Origin: Actibacterium naphthalenivorans
Lineage (GTDB): Bacteria > Pseudomonadota > Alphaproteobacteria > Rhodobacterales > Rhodobacteraceae
Direction: 5' to 3'
DNA: 64,000 nucleotides
NCBI RefSeq assembly: GCF_014196965.1
Contig: NZ_JACIEQ010000001.1
Span: 1,426,001-1,490,000, forward strand
In this document: positions 1 to 8,928 of the stretch, in pieces
How positions within the stretch are numbered: the first letter of the stretch is position 1
Layout of the letters: every line of letters begins with the position of its first letter
The notes under the pieces: model-generated
The model's database searches: none
What the model was told of the DNA's origin: nothing
Seen by the model: the letters and a program-made list of their open reading frames with translations, nothing else
Made by a program: the position numbers and the translations under genes

Positions 1-179
1 TGAACGAAGGCATCAGCCTGAGCCGCTACGAGACACTGACCGGCGAACCGCTTAACGATAATAAAATCAATATGTTGAAGGAAATCGAGATGGTAGAGAT
101 CCGCGGCGACATCCTTCGCACCACATCTTCGGGCCGCGCGGTTTTGAACGCGATTCTGCGCGACCTGTTGCCGGAGTAA
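1..179 (+). CDS. hemW: HemW-type radical SAM heme chaperone, C-terminal end only
   Basis: Only the last 58 codons are inside the window, read in the frame starting at base 3 and ending with TAA at 177-179. The visible part has the C-terminal winged-helix pattern of HemW / oxygen-independent coproporphyrinogen oxidase-like proteins: an NKINMLKEIEMVEIRGD stretch, then LRTTSSGRAVLNAILRDLL. HemW is a cytoplasmic radical SAM protein thought to insert heme into targets; the Fe-S binding half lies outside the window. The stop is followed after six bases by the ATG of the DUF454 gene, so the two are probably cotranscribed. Identification rests on this tail and on the common hemW-DUF454-parB neighbourhood, so it is likely rather than certain. 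Confidence 0.72.
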   Translation, partial: NEGISLSRYETLTGEPLNDNKINMLKEIEMVEIRGDILRTTSSGRAVLNAILRDLLPE

Positions 180-185
180 GCGAAG

Positions 186-539
186 ATGCGGCTGCTCTGG
201 CTTCTGTTCGGCCTCTTGTCGCTTGGGCTCGCTGTGATCGGCGCCGCGCTGCCCCTGCTGCCGACCGTTCCGTTTCTTCTTCTGGCAACGTTCTCTTTCG
301 CGCGCTCGTCCGAGCGGCTGCATCACTGGCTTTTGTCGCACCCGGCCTTCGGGCAACAGATCATGGATTGGCAGGAACGCGGCGCCATCCGCAGGTCGGT
401 GAAATGGCTCGCCAGCCTCTCTATCATGGGGTCATTCGGGATCGCATTGTTTCTGGGCCTGAGGCCGACGCTGCTGGTGATTCAGGCCACCACGCTGGCC
501 GCAGTCACCGTTTTCATCTGGACACGTCCAGAGGCGTAG
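186..539 (+). CDS. DUF454 (YbaN-like) small inner-membrane protein
   Basis: A 117-residue protein with the DUF454 signature: an N-terminal hydrophobic segment (about residues 2-36) containing LPLLPTVPFLLLATFSFARSS, a short loop with HHWLLSHPAFG and WQERGAI, then two further membrane segments (about 73-112). The family is uncharacterised and predicted to sit in the inner membrane with three or four helices. The ATG follows the hemW stop by six bases. Its 3' end overlaps the 3' end of parB on the opposite strand by 26 bp, so the two transcripts converge. No function can be assigned beyond the family. Confidence 0.87.
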   Translation: MRLLWLLFGLLSLGLAVIGAALPLLPTVPFLLLATFSFARSSERLHHWLLSHPAFGQQIMDWQERGAIRRSVKWLASLSIMGSFGIALFLGLRPTLLVIQATTLAAVTVFIWTRPEA

Positions 540-1425
540 CGCTGAGCACGCGGCAAAGCTCGTCCAGCTCTTCCAGCGTTTTGTAGCGGATCACCATCGC
601 GCCGGATTCCTGACCCTCGGGATGATCAATCTCGACCTTCATGCCCAGATTTGCGGAAAGATCCTGCTCCAGCGCGCGGGTGTCGGCATCCTTTTCCCCC
701 ATCGGCGCGCTGACCGGCCTGGGCGATGACGTTTTCGGCCCCTTGGCCAGCTTTTCCGTCTCGCGCACGGACAGGCCCTTGGCGATCACCTCGCGCGCCA
801 GCGCGGCGGGATCGCCCGTCGTGATCAGCGCGCGCGCGTGGCCAGCCGAAATCCGGCCTTCGCGCAGATGCTCTTGCACCTCTTCGGGCAGTTGCAACAG
901 GCGCATCAGGTTGGCGATATGGCTGCGGCTCTTGCTCAGCGCCTCGGCCAGTTTTTCCTGGGTATGGCCGAACCGATCCATCAACTGGCGATAGCCCTGC
1001 GCCTCTTCCACCGGGTTCAGATCGGCCCGCTGGATGTTTTCGATGATCGCAACCTCGAGCACTTCGGTATCATCCAGATCGCGAATGATCACCGGCACCT
1101 CATGAAGCTGCGCCATCTGCGAGGCGCGCCAGCGGCGTTCCCCCGCGACAATCTCGAAGTTTCCGGCCTGGCGTTTGCTTTCGCGCACGATCAGCGGCTG
1201 GATCACCCCCTTCTCGCGAATCGAGGCGGCAAGCTCTCCCAGTGCTTCTTGCGAAAACCTGCGGCGGGGCTGATCGGGATTCGGCTCCAGCTTTTCGATC
1301 GGCACGATCAAATCCGACCGGCGCGGCTGCGCATCATCCACCGCCACTTGCGGCGCCATGTTCACATCGGCCATCAGGGCCGACAGCCCGCGCCCCAAAC
1401 CCCGTTTCTCCGGTTTCCTGCTCAT
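514..1425 (-). CDS. parB: Chromosome-partitioning protein ParB (parS-binding CTPase)
   Basis: 303 residues. N-terminal RGLGRGLSALMAD is the ParA-interacting start typical of chromosomal ParB. The ParB/Srx CTP-binding domain follows with GERRWRAS (about residue 95) and ENIQRADLNPVEEAQGY, then the helix-turn-helix that reads parS (HTQEKLAEALSKSRSHIAN), and a C-terminal dimerisation domain. ParB loads at parS, spreads by CTP-dependent sliding, and drives origin segregation with ParA. It is immediately downstream of parA (15-base gap) on the same strand. Two perfect parS sites lie 1.4 and 3.3 kb upstream of its start. Its last codons overlap the convergent DUF454 gene. Confidence 0.97.
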   Translation of the reverse strand: MSRKPEKRGLGRGLSALMADVNMAPQVAVDDAQPRRSDLIVPIEKLEPNPDQPRRRFSQEALGELAASIREKGVIQPLIVRESKRQAGNFEIVAGERRWRASQMAQLHEVPVIIRDLDDTEVLEVAIIENIQRADLNPVEEAQGYRQLMDRFGHTQEKLAEALSKSRSHIANLMRLLQLPEEVQEHLREGRISAGHARALITTGDPAALAREVIAKGLSVRETEKLAKGPKTSSPRPVSAPMGEKDADTRALEQDLSANLGMKVEIDHPEGQESGAMVIRYKTLEELDELCRVLSATPLDVSR

Positions 1426-1440
1426 CCCGTGTCTTCCTTT

Positions 1441-2250
1441 TTATGCGCTTACCGGCTCGGCCCGTTTCAGCATCTCGCGCACAAGGCTGCGATAGGCCTC
1501 GGCCCCGCGCGAGGTGGTATCGTAATCCAGCACCGGCATCGCATAGGATGGCGCCTCGCTGACCCTCACATTGCGCGGGATCACGGTATCGAACACCAGC
1601 TCCCCCAGATATTGGCGCGCGTCGTTTTCCACCTGTTGCGACAGGTTATTGCGCTTGTCATACATCGTCAGCACGACGCCCTCGATGCGCAAGCCCGGAT
1701 TCGCGGTCTGGCGCAATTCGCGGATCGTGAGCATCAACTGCGACAACCCCTCGAGCGCGAAAAATTCGCTCTGCAGCGGCACCAGAATGGAATGCGCCGC
1801 GACCATCGCGTTGACCGTCAGCAGGCTGAGCGACGGCGGACAGTCGATCAGGATATAATCAAACCCGTAACCTTCCATCGCGGGTTGGCGCAGTGCGTCA
1901 TGCAGCAGGAAACTCCGCTTTTCATTCGCCACAAGCTCGATATCCGCAGAGCTGAGATCGGTGGTTGCCGGGGCTATCAACAGCCCTTCGACATTCGTGG
2001 CGCGGATCACCTCGTTCAGCGGGGCGTCCTCCATCAGCAGGTCATATGTTGTGCGCGCCCGCTGCGTTGGATCAATGCCCAACCCGGTGGAGGCGTTGCC
2101 CTGCGGATCAATATCCACGATCAGAACGGTCAGCCCCGCCTCGGCCATCGCCGCCGCAAGGTTGATGGCCGTCGTCGTTTTCCCGACGCCGCCCTTCTGG
2201 TTGGCGATCGCAATGATCTTTGGGGCCCCTGTGCGCGTCGGATCAGACAT
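1441..2250 (-). CDS. parA: Chromosome-partitioning ATPase ParA (Soj)
   Basis: 269 residues from the ATG at 2250 (MSDPTRTG). The reading frame continues upstream through rsmG, but this start has a GAG Shine-Dalgarno core and gives the family length. The deviant Walker A KGGVGKTTT is near residue 20, followed by a Walker A' region with DIDPQGNASTG and a Walker B region around YILIDCPPSLSLLTVNAM. ParA forms ATP-dependent dimers on nonspecific DNA and pulls ParB-parS complexes. The start overlaps the rsmG stop by eight bases (ATGTCTGA), so translation is probably coupled. The rsmG-parA-parB order is classic for alphaproteobacterial origins. Confidence 0.97.
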   Translation of the reverse strand: MSDPTRTGAPKIIAIANQKGGVGKTTTAINLAAAMAEAGLTVLIVDIDPQGNASTGLGIDPTQRARTTYDLLMEDAPLNEVIRATNVEGLLIAPATTDLSSADIELVANEKRSFLLHDALRQPAMEGYGFDYILIDCPPSLSLLTVNAMVAAHSILVPLQSEFFALEGLSQLMLTIRELRQTANPGLRIEGVVLTMYDKRNNLSQQVENDARQYLGELVFDTVIPRNVRVSEAPSYAMPVLDYDTTSRGAEAYRSLVREMLKRAEPVSA

Positions 2251-2860
2251 GGGAAAGCTCTCCGATGGTGAGGATGACCGCATCGGGCGCGGTGCGGCTT
2301 GCTGTTTTCTGAACGTCAAAGCGCCAGGAGGCAAGCGCCTCCTGTATTTCCGCCGTATGGTTTGCGCCCTTGAGGAAAATCGCCACGCCGCCCGGCGCGA
2401 GATGCCGTGCGGCATAGCCAAGCAGAACAGACAGCGAGGCCAGCGCGCGCGCGGAAACCACATCGGCGGCAAGTGGCGAAACATCTTCGATTCGCCTGGC
2501 GATGATGGTCATCGGTACGCCGAGCTCGCGCGCTACGGTTCTCAGGAAAATCGCCTTGCGCTGATCGCTTTCCACCAGCGTGAGTCGCATCTCTGGCGCG
2601 CGCTCTGCGGCGAGGATGGCAACGACCGCCCCCGGAAATCCGCCGCCGCTGCCCAGATCAACCCAATGACGCGCGCCCTGCGGCGCCAGATCGAAAATCT
2701 GCGCCGAATCGGCGATATGGCGGGACCACGCGTTTTCCAGCGTGGATCTGGCGACAAGGTTGATCGCCGGGTTCCATTTTTTCAAAAGCGCCACATAGGC
2801 GGTCAGCCGGTCCAGTGTTTCACGTGAAACATTCAGATCCGCCCCGGCCAGATCGCTCAT
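2243..2860 (-). CDS. rsmG: 16S rRNA (guanine527-N7)-methyltransferase RsmG (GidB)
   Basis: 205 residues. It methylates G527 of 16S rRNA using S-adenosylmethionine; loss in other bacteria gives low-level streptomycin resistance. The SAM-binding glycine loop is [19 protein letters not shown] (about residues 66-84), and the N-terminal region [13 protein letters not shown] is typical of the family. The ATG at 2860 overlaps the mnmG stop in an ATGA junction. The codons for residues 10-15 (NVSRET) contain a perfect parS palindrome at 2816-2831, so this stretch serves both as protein and as a ParB site. Confidence 0.96.
   Translation of the reverse strand: MSDLAGADLNVSRETLDRLTAYVALLKKWNPAINLVARSTLENAWSRHIADSAQIFDLAPQGARHWVDLGSGGGFPGAVVAILAAERAPEMRLTLVESDQRKAIFLRTVARELGVPMTIIARRIEDVSPLAADVVSARALASLSVLLGYAARHLAPGGVAIFLKGANHTAEIQEALASWRFDVQKTASRTAPDAVILTIGELSHV
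2816..2831. other. parS site 1 (ParB-binding palindrome)
   Basis: TGTTTCACGTGAAACA, a perfect 16-bp palindrome identical to the widely conserved chromosomal parS core. It lies in the first 15 codons of rsmG, about 1.4 kb upstream of the parB start. Known ParB biology makes it a nucleation site for partition complexes. Confidence 0.93.
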
Positions 2861-4731
2861 GCGGATTTCCGCTCCGCCAGACGCAACCGCGCGAGGATCA
2901 GCGTCAGCGCCGCCGGCGTCATTCCGTCAACACGCCCCGCCTGCCCCAGCGTCGCCGGGCGCACGCGCGAAAGCTTGGCCTTCAGCTCATTGGACAGGCC
3001 GTTCAGCGCGTCGTAATCGAAATCCGCCGGGATTGCCTGCGCCTCGTCCCGCTTCATCGCGGCGACGTCCTGTTGCTGCCGCTTGATGTAATTCGCGTAG
3101 AGCGCGTCCCGCTCCACCTGCGCGCGGATGTCGGCGGGCACATCGGAAAGCGCAGGCTCCAGCGCGATGACATCGTCGAAGCCTACATCCGGAAAGGCCA
3201 GCAGATCGAACCCCGATCGCCGGTTGCCATCGGCGCTGATGCGGATGCCCGCCGCGCCGATCTGCCCGGGTGTCAGCGACATCGCATCCAGCCGGGTGCG
3301 CGCGGCACCGATCTTTTCCATCTTCTCGGCAAAGACGCGGGCGCGCGTGGCCCCCACGCATCCAAGCTCCAGCCCCAAAGGCGTCAGCCGCTGATCGGCG
3401 TTATCGGCGCGCAGCGACAGGCGGAATTCGGCGCGTGAGGTGAACATGCGATAGGGTTCCGTCACGCCGCGGGTCACCAGATCGTCGATCATCACGCCGA
3501 TATAGCTGTCCGTCCGGCTGAACAGAACCGGCGCGTCGCCCAGGGCGGCGCGCGCCGCATTCAGCCCGGCGACCAGCCCCTGGGCGGCGGCCTCTTCATA
3601 TCCGGTTGTGCCGTTGATCTGCCCGGCCAGATAAAGCCCGGGCACATCCCGCACCTGAAGCGTCGCCAACAGGGCGCGGGGATCGACGTAATCATATTCG
3701 ATCGCATAGCCGGGCTGCAGGATATCCGCTGTCTCCAGCCCCCGGATCGAGTGCACGTAATCCGCCTGCACATCGACCGGCAGAGAGGTGGAAATCCCGT
3801 TCGGGTACACCGTGTGATCGTCGAGCCCCTCAGGTTCCAGAAAGATCTGATGCGAGGTTTTATCGGCGAACCGCACGATCTTGTCCTCGATCGAGGGGCA
3901 ATAGCGCGGGCCGACGCCTTCGATATGCCCGCCATACATCGCCGAGCGGCTCAGGTTGCCGCGAATGATCTCATGCGTTTTTTCATTCGTATGGGTGATG
4001 CCACAGGCGATCTGCCGCGCGACTGGCGCGGTGGAGAGGAACGAAAACAACACCGGGTCATCGTCGCCCGGCTGGGTTTCCAGCGCGGCCCAGTCGATCG
4101 TCCGCCCGTCGAGCCGCGGCGGCGTGCCGGTTTTCAACCGGCCGAGGGGAAGGCCGAAGCCATCGATCCGCTCGGCCAGCTTGACCGATGGCCTGTCGCC
4201 CATCCGCCCGCCCGGCCGCTGCACATCGCCAATATGGATGACGCCGCGCAGGAAGGTGCCGGTGGTCAGAACCACCGCGCCCGTCGTCAGCTCTGACCCG
4301 TCATCGAGGGCGACGCCGGTCACCGTGTCGCGCTGCATCAGAAGGTCGGTCGCCTCGCCCTCGATCACCGTCAGATTGGGCGTTGCGGCGATGAAGCCCT
4401 GCATGGCCTCGCGGTAAAGCTTGCGGTCGGCCTGCGCGCGGGGCCCCTGCACCGCCGGGCCCTTGCGCCGGTTCAGCAGGCGAAACTGGATACCGGCGCG
4501 GTCGGCGGCCTGGCCCATCAGGCCATCCATCGCATCCACTTCGCGCACCAGATGGCCTTTGCCAAGCCCCCCGATCGCCGGGTTGCAGGACATCACGCCA
4601 ATGCCATCGCGGCGCAGTGTGATCAGCGCAGTGCGCGCACCAAGGCGGGCCGCCGCATGGGCCGCATCCGCACCGGCGTGACCGCCGCCAATCACCACAA
4701 CGTCAAAGTCGCGATGTTTCACGTGAAACAC
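2857..4731 (-). CDS. mnmG: tRNA uridine 5-carboxymethylaminomethyl modification enzyme MnmG (GidA)
   Basis: 624 residues from the GTG at 4731. MnmG is an FAD enzyme that acts with MnmE to make the (carboxymethyl)aminomethyl group on wobble U34. The Rossmann motif VVIGGGHAG is near residue 11, with SCNPAIGG and [14 protein letters not shown] following, and a helical C-terminal domain after about residue 540. Start choice is open. GTG 4731 abuts the Shine-Dalgarno, whereas GTG at 4722 (fourth codon) has AAGGAG eight bases upstream, the better spacing. The 5' end contains the second parS site. The mnmE stop is three bases upstream; the gene ends in an ATGA overlap with rsmG. Confidence 0.96.
   Translation of the reverse strand: MFHVKHRDFDVVVIGGGHAGADAAHAAARLGARTALITLRRDGIGVMSCNPAIGGLGKGHLVREVDAMDGLMGQAADRAGIQFRLLNRRKGPAVQGPRAQADRKLYREAMQGFIAATPNLTVIEGEATDLLMQRDTVTGVALDDGSELTTGAVVLTTGTFLRGVIHIGDVQRPGGRMGDRPSVKLAERIDGFGLPLGRLKTGTPPRLDGRTIDWAALETQPGDDDPVLFSFLSTAPVARQIACGITHTNEKTHEIIRGNLSRSAMYGGHIEGVGPRYCPSIEDKIVRFADKTSHQIFLEPEGLDDHTVYPNGISTSLPVDVQADYVHSIRGLETADILQPGYAIEYDYVDPRALLATLQVRDVPGLYLAGQINGTTGYEEAAAQGLVAGLNAARAALGDAPVLFSRTDSYIGVMIDDLVTRGVTEPYRMFTSRAEFRLSLRADNADQRLTPLGLELGCVGATRARVFAEKMEKIGAARTRLDAMSLTPGQIGAAGIRISADGNRRSGFDLLAFPDVGFDDVIALEPALSDVPADIRAQVERDALYANYIKRQQQDVAAMKRDEAQAIPADFDYDALNGLSNELKAKLSRVRPATLGQAGRVDGMTPAALTLILARLRLAERKSA
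4715..4730. other. parS site 2 (ParB-binding palindrome)
   Basis: A second perfect copy of TGTTTCACGTGAAACA, 1,899 bp from the first. It spans the first codons of mnmG, so parS covers the mnmG translation-start region. Two identical perfect 16-mers this close, beside parAB, are not expected by chance. Confidence 0.93.
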
Positions 4732-4734
4732 TCC

Positions 4735-6024
4735 TTACTTACCCACACAGAAGCTCGAGAAAATCTCATCGAGGATATGTTCTACATCCACCCGCCCCAC
4801 GAGGGAATCCAACGCCCGGATGGCGCCCCGGATCTCCTCTGCGGCAAGCTCCGCGCTGTCCTCTCCCCTCCATACCTGATTCCGTGCCCGGGCAATAGAG
4901 GAGAGCGCGCCGAGAATCGCCAACCTGTGACGTTCCCGCGTCGCCGTCGCCGCCCGCGCCGCGCGGGTTTCCAGCCGAGAGGTAATGGCGGCGATCAGCT
5001 CTGCAACCCCCGCCCCGGTTTTTCCCGACACGGCTGGCGCGTCCGTGCGGTGCAGATCGGCCTTGCCCTGCAGCACGATATCCTCCGCCTCTGGCGCAAG
5101 GCCGAGGGTGGAGCCGTTCGAATCCAAAAGGAACACCCGAAGATCCGCCGCCAAAGCCCGCTGCCTGGCCCGATCAATACCGATACCCTCGACCACATCA
5201 TCGGTTTCGCGCAGCCCGGCGGTATCCAGCACGGTCACCGGCAACCCGCCAAGATCCATCCGCACTTCGATCACATCGCGGGTGGTGCCCGCGTATTCCG
5301 AGGTTATCGCCGCCTCGCGCCCGGCCAACGCGTTCAGAAGCGTGGATTTACCCGCGTTCGGCGGGCCGACGATGGCCACCTCGAACCCGTCGCGGATGCG
5401 TTCGGCGGCGGAAACCCCCTCTGCCTCGCGCGTCAGATCAGCCTCGACCCTGTCGAGCAGCTCCAGCACCTCGGGCGAGACATCGACGGGAACCTCTTCA
5501 TCTGCGAAATCAATCGTCGCTTCGAGCAGCGCCGCCGCGCGGATGAGATCGGCGCGCCACGCCTCCGCCCGCACACCGATCGCGCCCGACAGAACCCGCA
5601 GCGCCTGACGCCGCTGCGCCTCGGTCTCGGCCTCGATCAGATCGGAAAGCCCTTCGACCTGCGTCAGGTCCAGCCGCTCGTTTTCCAGCGCGCGGCGGGT
5701 AAACTCGCCCGGCTCCGCCAGACGCAAACCCTCGATCTCGGAAAGCGCGTGCAATACGGCGCTGACGGTCGCGGGGCTGCCGTGGGTGTGAAGCTCCGCC
5801 ACCTCTTCGCCGGTGAAGCTCGCCCCGGCTTCGAACCACAGCACCAGCGCCTCGTCCAGCAGCGTACCGTCGGCCCCGTGCAGCTTGCGCACCGCCGCAA
5901 CCCGCGGTTCGGGCAGGCGGGCGCCAAGCGCCATCACGGCCGTCCGCGCATCGGGCCCGGACAGGCGGATGACGGCCACCCCGGCCTTGCCGCGCGCCGT
6001 TGCAAGGGCATAAATCGTGTCCAC
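4735..6024 (-). CDS. mnmE: tRNA modification GTPase MnmE (TrmE)
   Basis: 429 residues. The N-terminal tetrahydrofolate-binding domain (about 1-118) begins [20 protein letters not shown]. The helical domain holds the G domain, with P-loop [16 protein letters not shown] (about 220) and G3 [10 protein letters not shown]. The C-terminal FCVGK matches the conserved C(I/V)GK end, whose cysteine is needed for activity. It works as an MnmE-MnmG complex on wobble uridine. It is 27 bases downstream of rho and three bases upstream of mnmG, so it sits in one leftward transcription unit. Confidence 0.96.
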   Translation of the reverse strand: MDTIYALATARGKAGVAVIRLSGPDARTAVMALGARLPEPRVAAVRKLHGADGTLLDEALVLWFEAGASFTGEEVAELHTHGSPATVSAVLHALSEIEGLRLAEPGEFTRRALENERLDLTQVEGLSDLIEAETEAQRRQALRVLSGAIGVRAEAWRADLIRAAALLEATIDFADEEVPVDVSPEVLELLDRVEADLTREAEGVSAAERIRDGFEVAIVGPPNAGKSTLLNALAGREAAITSEYAGTTRDVIEVRMDLGGLPVTVLDTAGLRETDDVVEGIGIDRARQRALAADLRVFLLDSNGSTLGLAPEAEDIVLQGKADLHRTDAPAVSGKTGAGVAELIAAITSRLETRAARAATATRERHRLAILGALSSIARARNQVWRGEDSAELAAEEIRGAIRALDSLVGRVDVEHILDEIFSSFCVGK

Positions 6025-6051
6025 CGCAAAACCCCTTTGACGGGCGACCCG

Positions 6052-7323
6052 TCAGGTGTTCATGGAGTCGAAGAATTCCGCGTTGCTTTTGGTTTGTTTC
6101 AGCTTGGAAATCAGGAACTCGATCGCATCCGTCGTGCCCATCGGGTTGAGGATCCGGCGCAGAACAAAGGTCTTTTGCAGATCGCCCTTGTCCACCAGAA
6201 GCTCTTCTTTCCGGGTGCCCGACTTGAGGATATCCATCGCCGGGAACACCCGCTTGTCGGCCACCTTGCGGTCCAGCACGATCTCGGAGTTGCCGGTGCC
6301 TTTGAATTCTTCAAAGATCACCTCGTCCATCCGGCTGCCGGTGTCGATCAGCGCGGTGGCGATGATGGTCAGGCTGCCGCCCTCTTCGATATTCCGCGCG
6401 GCACCGAAGAAACGCTTGGGCCGTTGCAGCGCGTTAGCATCGACGCCGCCGGTCAGAACCTTGCCGGACGACGGCACGACGGTGTTGTAGGCGCGGCCCA
6501 GGCGGGTGATCGAATCGAGCAGGATCACCACATCGCGCTTGTGCTCGACCAGGCGTTTGGCCTTTTCGATGACCATTTCGGAAACCGCCACATGGCGCGA
6601 GGCAGGTTCATCGAAGGTCGAGGAGATAACCTCGCCCTTCACGCTGCGCTGCATGTCCGTCACCTCTTCGGGGCGTTCATCGATCAGCAGGACGATCAGA
6701 TAGCATTCCGGGTGGTTCTTCTCGATCGAGTTGGCGATGTTCTGAAGCAGAACCGTCTTACCCGTGCGCGGCGGCGCCACGATGAGCGAACGCTGGCCCT
6801 TGCCGATCGGCGCGACCAGATCGATGATCCGGGCCGAACGGTCCTTGATCGTCGGATCCTCGATTTCCATCTTCAGACGCTCGTCGGGATAGAGCGGCGT
6901 CAGGTTGTCGAAGTTGATCTTGTGCCGGGCTTTTTCCGGATCCTCGAAATTGATCTGCGTCACCTTGGTGATCGCGAAATAGCGCTCTGTCTCGCGCGGG
7001 GCCTGCATCACGCCTTCGACCGTGTCACCGGTGCGCAGGCTGTGCTGGCGGATCATCTCGGGCGACACATAGATGTCATCGGGGCCGGGCAGATAGTTCG
7101 CCTCGGGCGAGCGCAGGAAACCGAAGCCGTCCTGAAGCACCTCGAGCACGCCATCGCCGGAAATCTCCCACCCCTCTTCCGCGCGCTCCTTGAGGATGGA
7201 GAACATCATGTCTCCCTTGCGCATGGTCGAGGCGTTCTCGATCTCCAGCTCCTCGGCCATAGCGAGGAGATCCTTGGGGCTCTTGGCCTTAAGGTCGGAC
7301 AGGTTGAGGCAATCTTGGGTCAT
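6052..7323 (-). CDS. rho: Transcription termination factor Rho
   Basis: 423 residues, the usual length. An N-terminal Rho_N domain ([20 protein letters not shown]) is followed by the cold-shock-like RNA-binding domain with [21 protein letters not shown], then the RecA-type motor with Walker [12 protein letters not shown] and [13 protein letters not shown]. Rho is a hexameric RNA-dependent ATPase that ends transcription of untranslated RNA. The 130-base gap upstream to hemJ leaves room for its own promoter, though none was clear. Confidence 0.98.
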   Translation of the reverse strand: MTQDCLNLSDLKAKSPKDLLAMAEELEIENASTMRKGDMMFSILKERAEEGWEISGDGVLEVLQDGFGFLRSPEANYLPGPDDIYVSPEMIRQHSLRTGDTVEGVMQAPRETERYFAITKVTQINFEDPEKARHKINFDNLTPLYPDERLKMEIEDPTIKDRSARIIDLVAPIGKGQRSLIVAPPRTGKTVLLQNIANSIEKNHPECYLIVLLIDERPEEVTDMQRSVKGEVISSTFDEPASRHVAVSEMVIEKAKRLVEHKRDVVILLDSITRLGRAYNTVVPSSGKVLTGGVDANALQRPKRFFGAARNIEEGGSLTIIATALIDTGSRMDEVIFEEFKGTGNSEIVLDRKVADKRVFPAMDILKSGTRKEELLVDKGDLQKTFVLRRILNPMGTTDAIEFLISKLKQTKSNAEFFDSMNT

Positions 7324-7453
7324 GGAATAATGGAACTACGCTGTGACCCTGCGCAGTGATTGGCGGCAACGGGTCGGTCAAGTTTGGGAAATCGCGGGCA
7401 GGAACGCCCTTTCGGCGATGACATAAGGCCAGATGACCGCCGAGTCAACGAAT

Positions 7454-7903
7454 TCAGAATTTAAGGACCACGGAAAAAACGATCACCAGCATCAAAAGCG
7501 TCGGCACCTCGTTCATCATCCGGTAATTTTTTCCGGTGAGGCTGTTCGTGCCGGATATGAAATCCTTGCGTCGAAGGCCAAGCCAATGATGAAACCAGGT
7601 CATCGCCAGAACAGACGCCCCCTTGGTGTAGGGCCAGACAGCCGACCAATCGACGATGCCGGGTGTGAAGACCAGCATCAGACCAAAGATCCAGACCGCG
7701 ATCATCGACGGGTTCATGATGAAGCGCAGCAGCTTCATCTCCATGGTCTGGAACAGCGCGTCGGTCTCGGTTCCGGTTTCCACCTGCTCGGTATGATAGA
7801 CGAACAGACGCGGCAGATAGAACAGCCCGGCCATCCAGGTCAGGACGGCGACGATATGTAAGGATTTCGTCCAGGGATAGATGCCCGCCAGAAAATCACC
7901 CAT
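7454..7903 (-). CDS. hemJ: Protoporphyrinogen oxidase HemJ
   Basis: 149 residues with four membrane helices, the size and pattern of HemJ (formerly UPF0093). It carries the conserved LHIVAVLTWMAGLFYLPRLFVYH near the N-terminus in two overlapping motifs, and a WFHHWLG segment around residue 108. HemJ oxidises protoporphyrinogen IX to protoporphyrin IX in the inner membrane and is the main such enzyme in most alphaproteobacteria. It is the last leftward gene before the putative origin. Confidence 0.93.
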   Translation of the reverse strand: MGDFLAGIYPWTKSLHIVAVLTWMAGLFYLPRLFVYHTEQVETGTETDALFQTMEMKLLRFIMNPSMIAVWIFGLMLVFTPGIVDWSAVWPYTKGASVLAMTWFHHWLGLRRKDFISGTNSLTGKNYRMMNEVPTLLMLVIVFSVVLKF

Positions 7904-7987
7904 CGCTCGTATTTCTCCCCACCCTGATCGGTTCTTCCTTCTAAGATAAATAAAGAAGAAAAGAAAAGATGATGATTTAGTAGGGGC

Positions 7988-7996
7988 TGTGGATAG
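7988..7996 (+). promoter_or_regulatory. DnaA box-like site in putative oriC
   Basis: TGTGGATAG matches the DnaA box TGTGGATAA at 8 of 9 positions. It is separated by a short GGGGC stretch from the triplets GATGATGAT and TAGTAG just to its left (7968-7983). Confidence 0.6.
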
Positions 7997-8043
7997 TGGG
8001 GATTATTGAGTCATCCCCGGTTTCGTTCACAGAAATCCGTGCC

Positions 8044-8052
8044 TGTGTATAA
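8044..8052 (+). promoter_or_regulatory. DnaA box-like site in putative oriC
   Basis: TGTGTATAA matches TGTGGATAA at 8 of 9 positions and lies about 55 bp from the first box, in the same orientation. A further TGTGGGAGA at 8054-8062 has three mismatches and is not counted. Confidence 0.55.
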
Positions 8053-8328
8053 CTGTGGGAGAAACTTGAAGAATCTTGAGAGAAGTAGATTTTTACTATA
8101 TTTATCAGATAGTTATTTTTAACCAAAGTTAATTCTTCTGTGAGTAAAATTGCGCGAAATCGCCGAGACGCTGCGTTTTCCCGCGCGCATTTCCAGGATT
8201 TCCCCATGGGATGACCGCCTTGTATCGCTTGACAAAACCGGGTGAGATTTACCAAGTCGGCCGGAATGTGGGGATTTCCCCAATCCCGTCCTCTTCTTCT
8301 TCGTGGGACAGTCCACAGGGTTTTCAAC

Positions 8329-8928
8329 ATGGTGCAAACTGTCATCCTCGCGTCCGGCTCGGAAATTCGTCAGGCGCTGCTGCGGCAGGCCGGGGTCGAG
8401 TTCGAGGTGCAGCCTGCCCGCATCGACGAAGAGGCGATCCGCGCGGCGCTGGAGGCCGAAAGCGCGACGGCCCGCGACGTGGCCGATACGCTGGCCGAAT
8501 TCAAGGCGCGCAAGATCAGCGAAAAACAGCCCGACGCGCTGGTGATCGGCTGTGATCAGGTGTTGGCGCTCAACGGGCGCATCCTGTCGAAAGCCGCCGA
8601 TCCGGGCGATGCCCGCCGTCAGCTTCAAGAGTTGCGCGGCAATCGCCACCATCTGCTGTCGGCAGTGGTGATCTGCGAGGCCGGCAAACCGCTCTGGCGG
8701 CATGTGGGAGAGGTGCGCCTGACGATGCGCGGGTTTTCCGACACATATCTGGATGATTATCTCGCCCGGAACTGGCACAGTGTGAAGCATGCCGTGGGAT
8801 GCTATAAGCTCGAGGAAGAAGGCGTTCGCCTGTTCTCTCGTATCGAAGGAGATTATTTTAACGTGCTTGGCCTGCCTCTTCTTGAACTTCTTTCCTATCT
8901 GACCACCCGCGGGACGTTGCAGGCATGA
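8329..8928 (+). CDS. maf: Maf-family nucleoside triphosphate pyrophosphatase
   Basis: 199 residues from the ATG at 8329 ([18 protein letters not shown]), preceded by an AGGG core. The longer frame start at 8242 lies inside the putative origin and was rejected. The N-terminal ASGSEIR corresponds to the Maf ASxSPRR motif, here with Glu instead of Pro; [17 protein letters not shown] and GCDQVL are other family blocks. Maf proteins hydrolyse noncanonical or modified nucleotides to monophosphates; the exact substrate class is not clear. First gene of an overlapping maf-aroE-coaE-dnaQ series starting at the origin. Confidence 0.93.
   Translation: MVQTVILASGSEIRQALLRQAGVEFEVQPARIDEEAIRAALEAESATARDVADTLAEFKARKISEKQPDALVIGCDQVLALNGRILSKAADPGDARRQLQELRGNRHHLLSAVVICEAGKPLWRHVGEVRLTMRGFSDTYLDDYLARNWHSVKHAVGCYKLEEEGVRLFSRIEGDYFNVLGLPLLELLSYLTTRGTLQA

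Larger units (their letters stand above)
7904..8328. other. oriC: Putative chromosomal replication origin (oriC) in an AT-rich intergenic region
   Basis: A 425-bp gene-free stretch, the longest in the window. It is far more AT-rich than its surroundings, especially 7941-7983 and 8081-8150. It contains TGTGGATAG (7988-7996) and TGTGTATAA (8044-8052), each one base off the DnaA box TGTGGATAA, and a weaker TGTGAGTAA at 8139-8147. All seven genes on the left are transcribed leftward and the four on the right rightward, as expected if forks leave from here. Two parS sites and parAB are within 7 kb. Alphaproteobacterial origins are known in this neighbourhood, often near hem genes and maf. Proof needs GC-skew or marker-frequency data. 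Confidence 0.72.

Noticed and set aside
4552-7359. A 935-codon open frame on the + strand opposite mnmE and rho
   Set aside because: It is antisense to two certain genes, has His/Arg/Gln-rich composition and no family motif. Long antisense frames are expected in GC-rich DNA with biased third positions.
8119-8790. A 223-codon - strand frame crossing the putative origin and the maf 5' end
   Set aside because: It overlaps the strongly supported maf gene and the AT-rich gap; no motif and no ribosome binding site fit.
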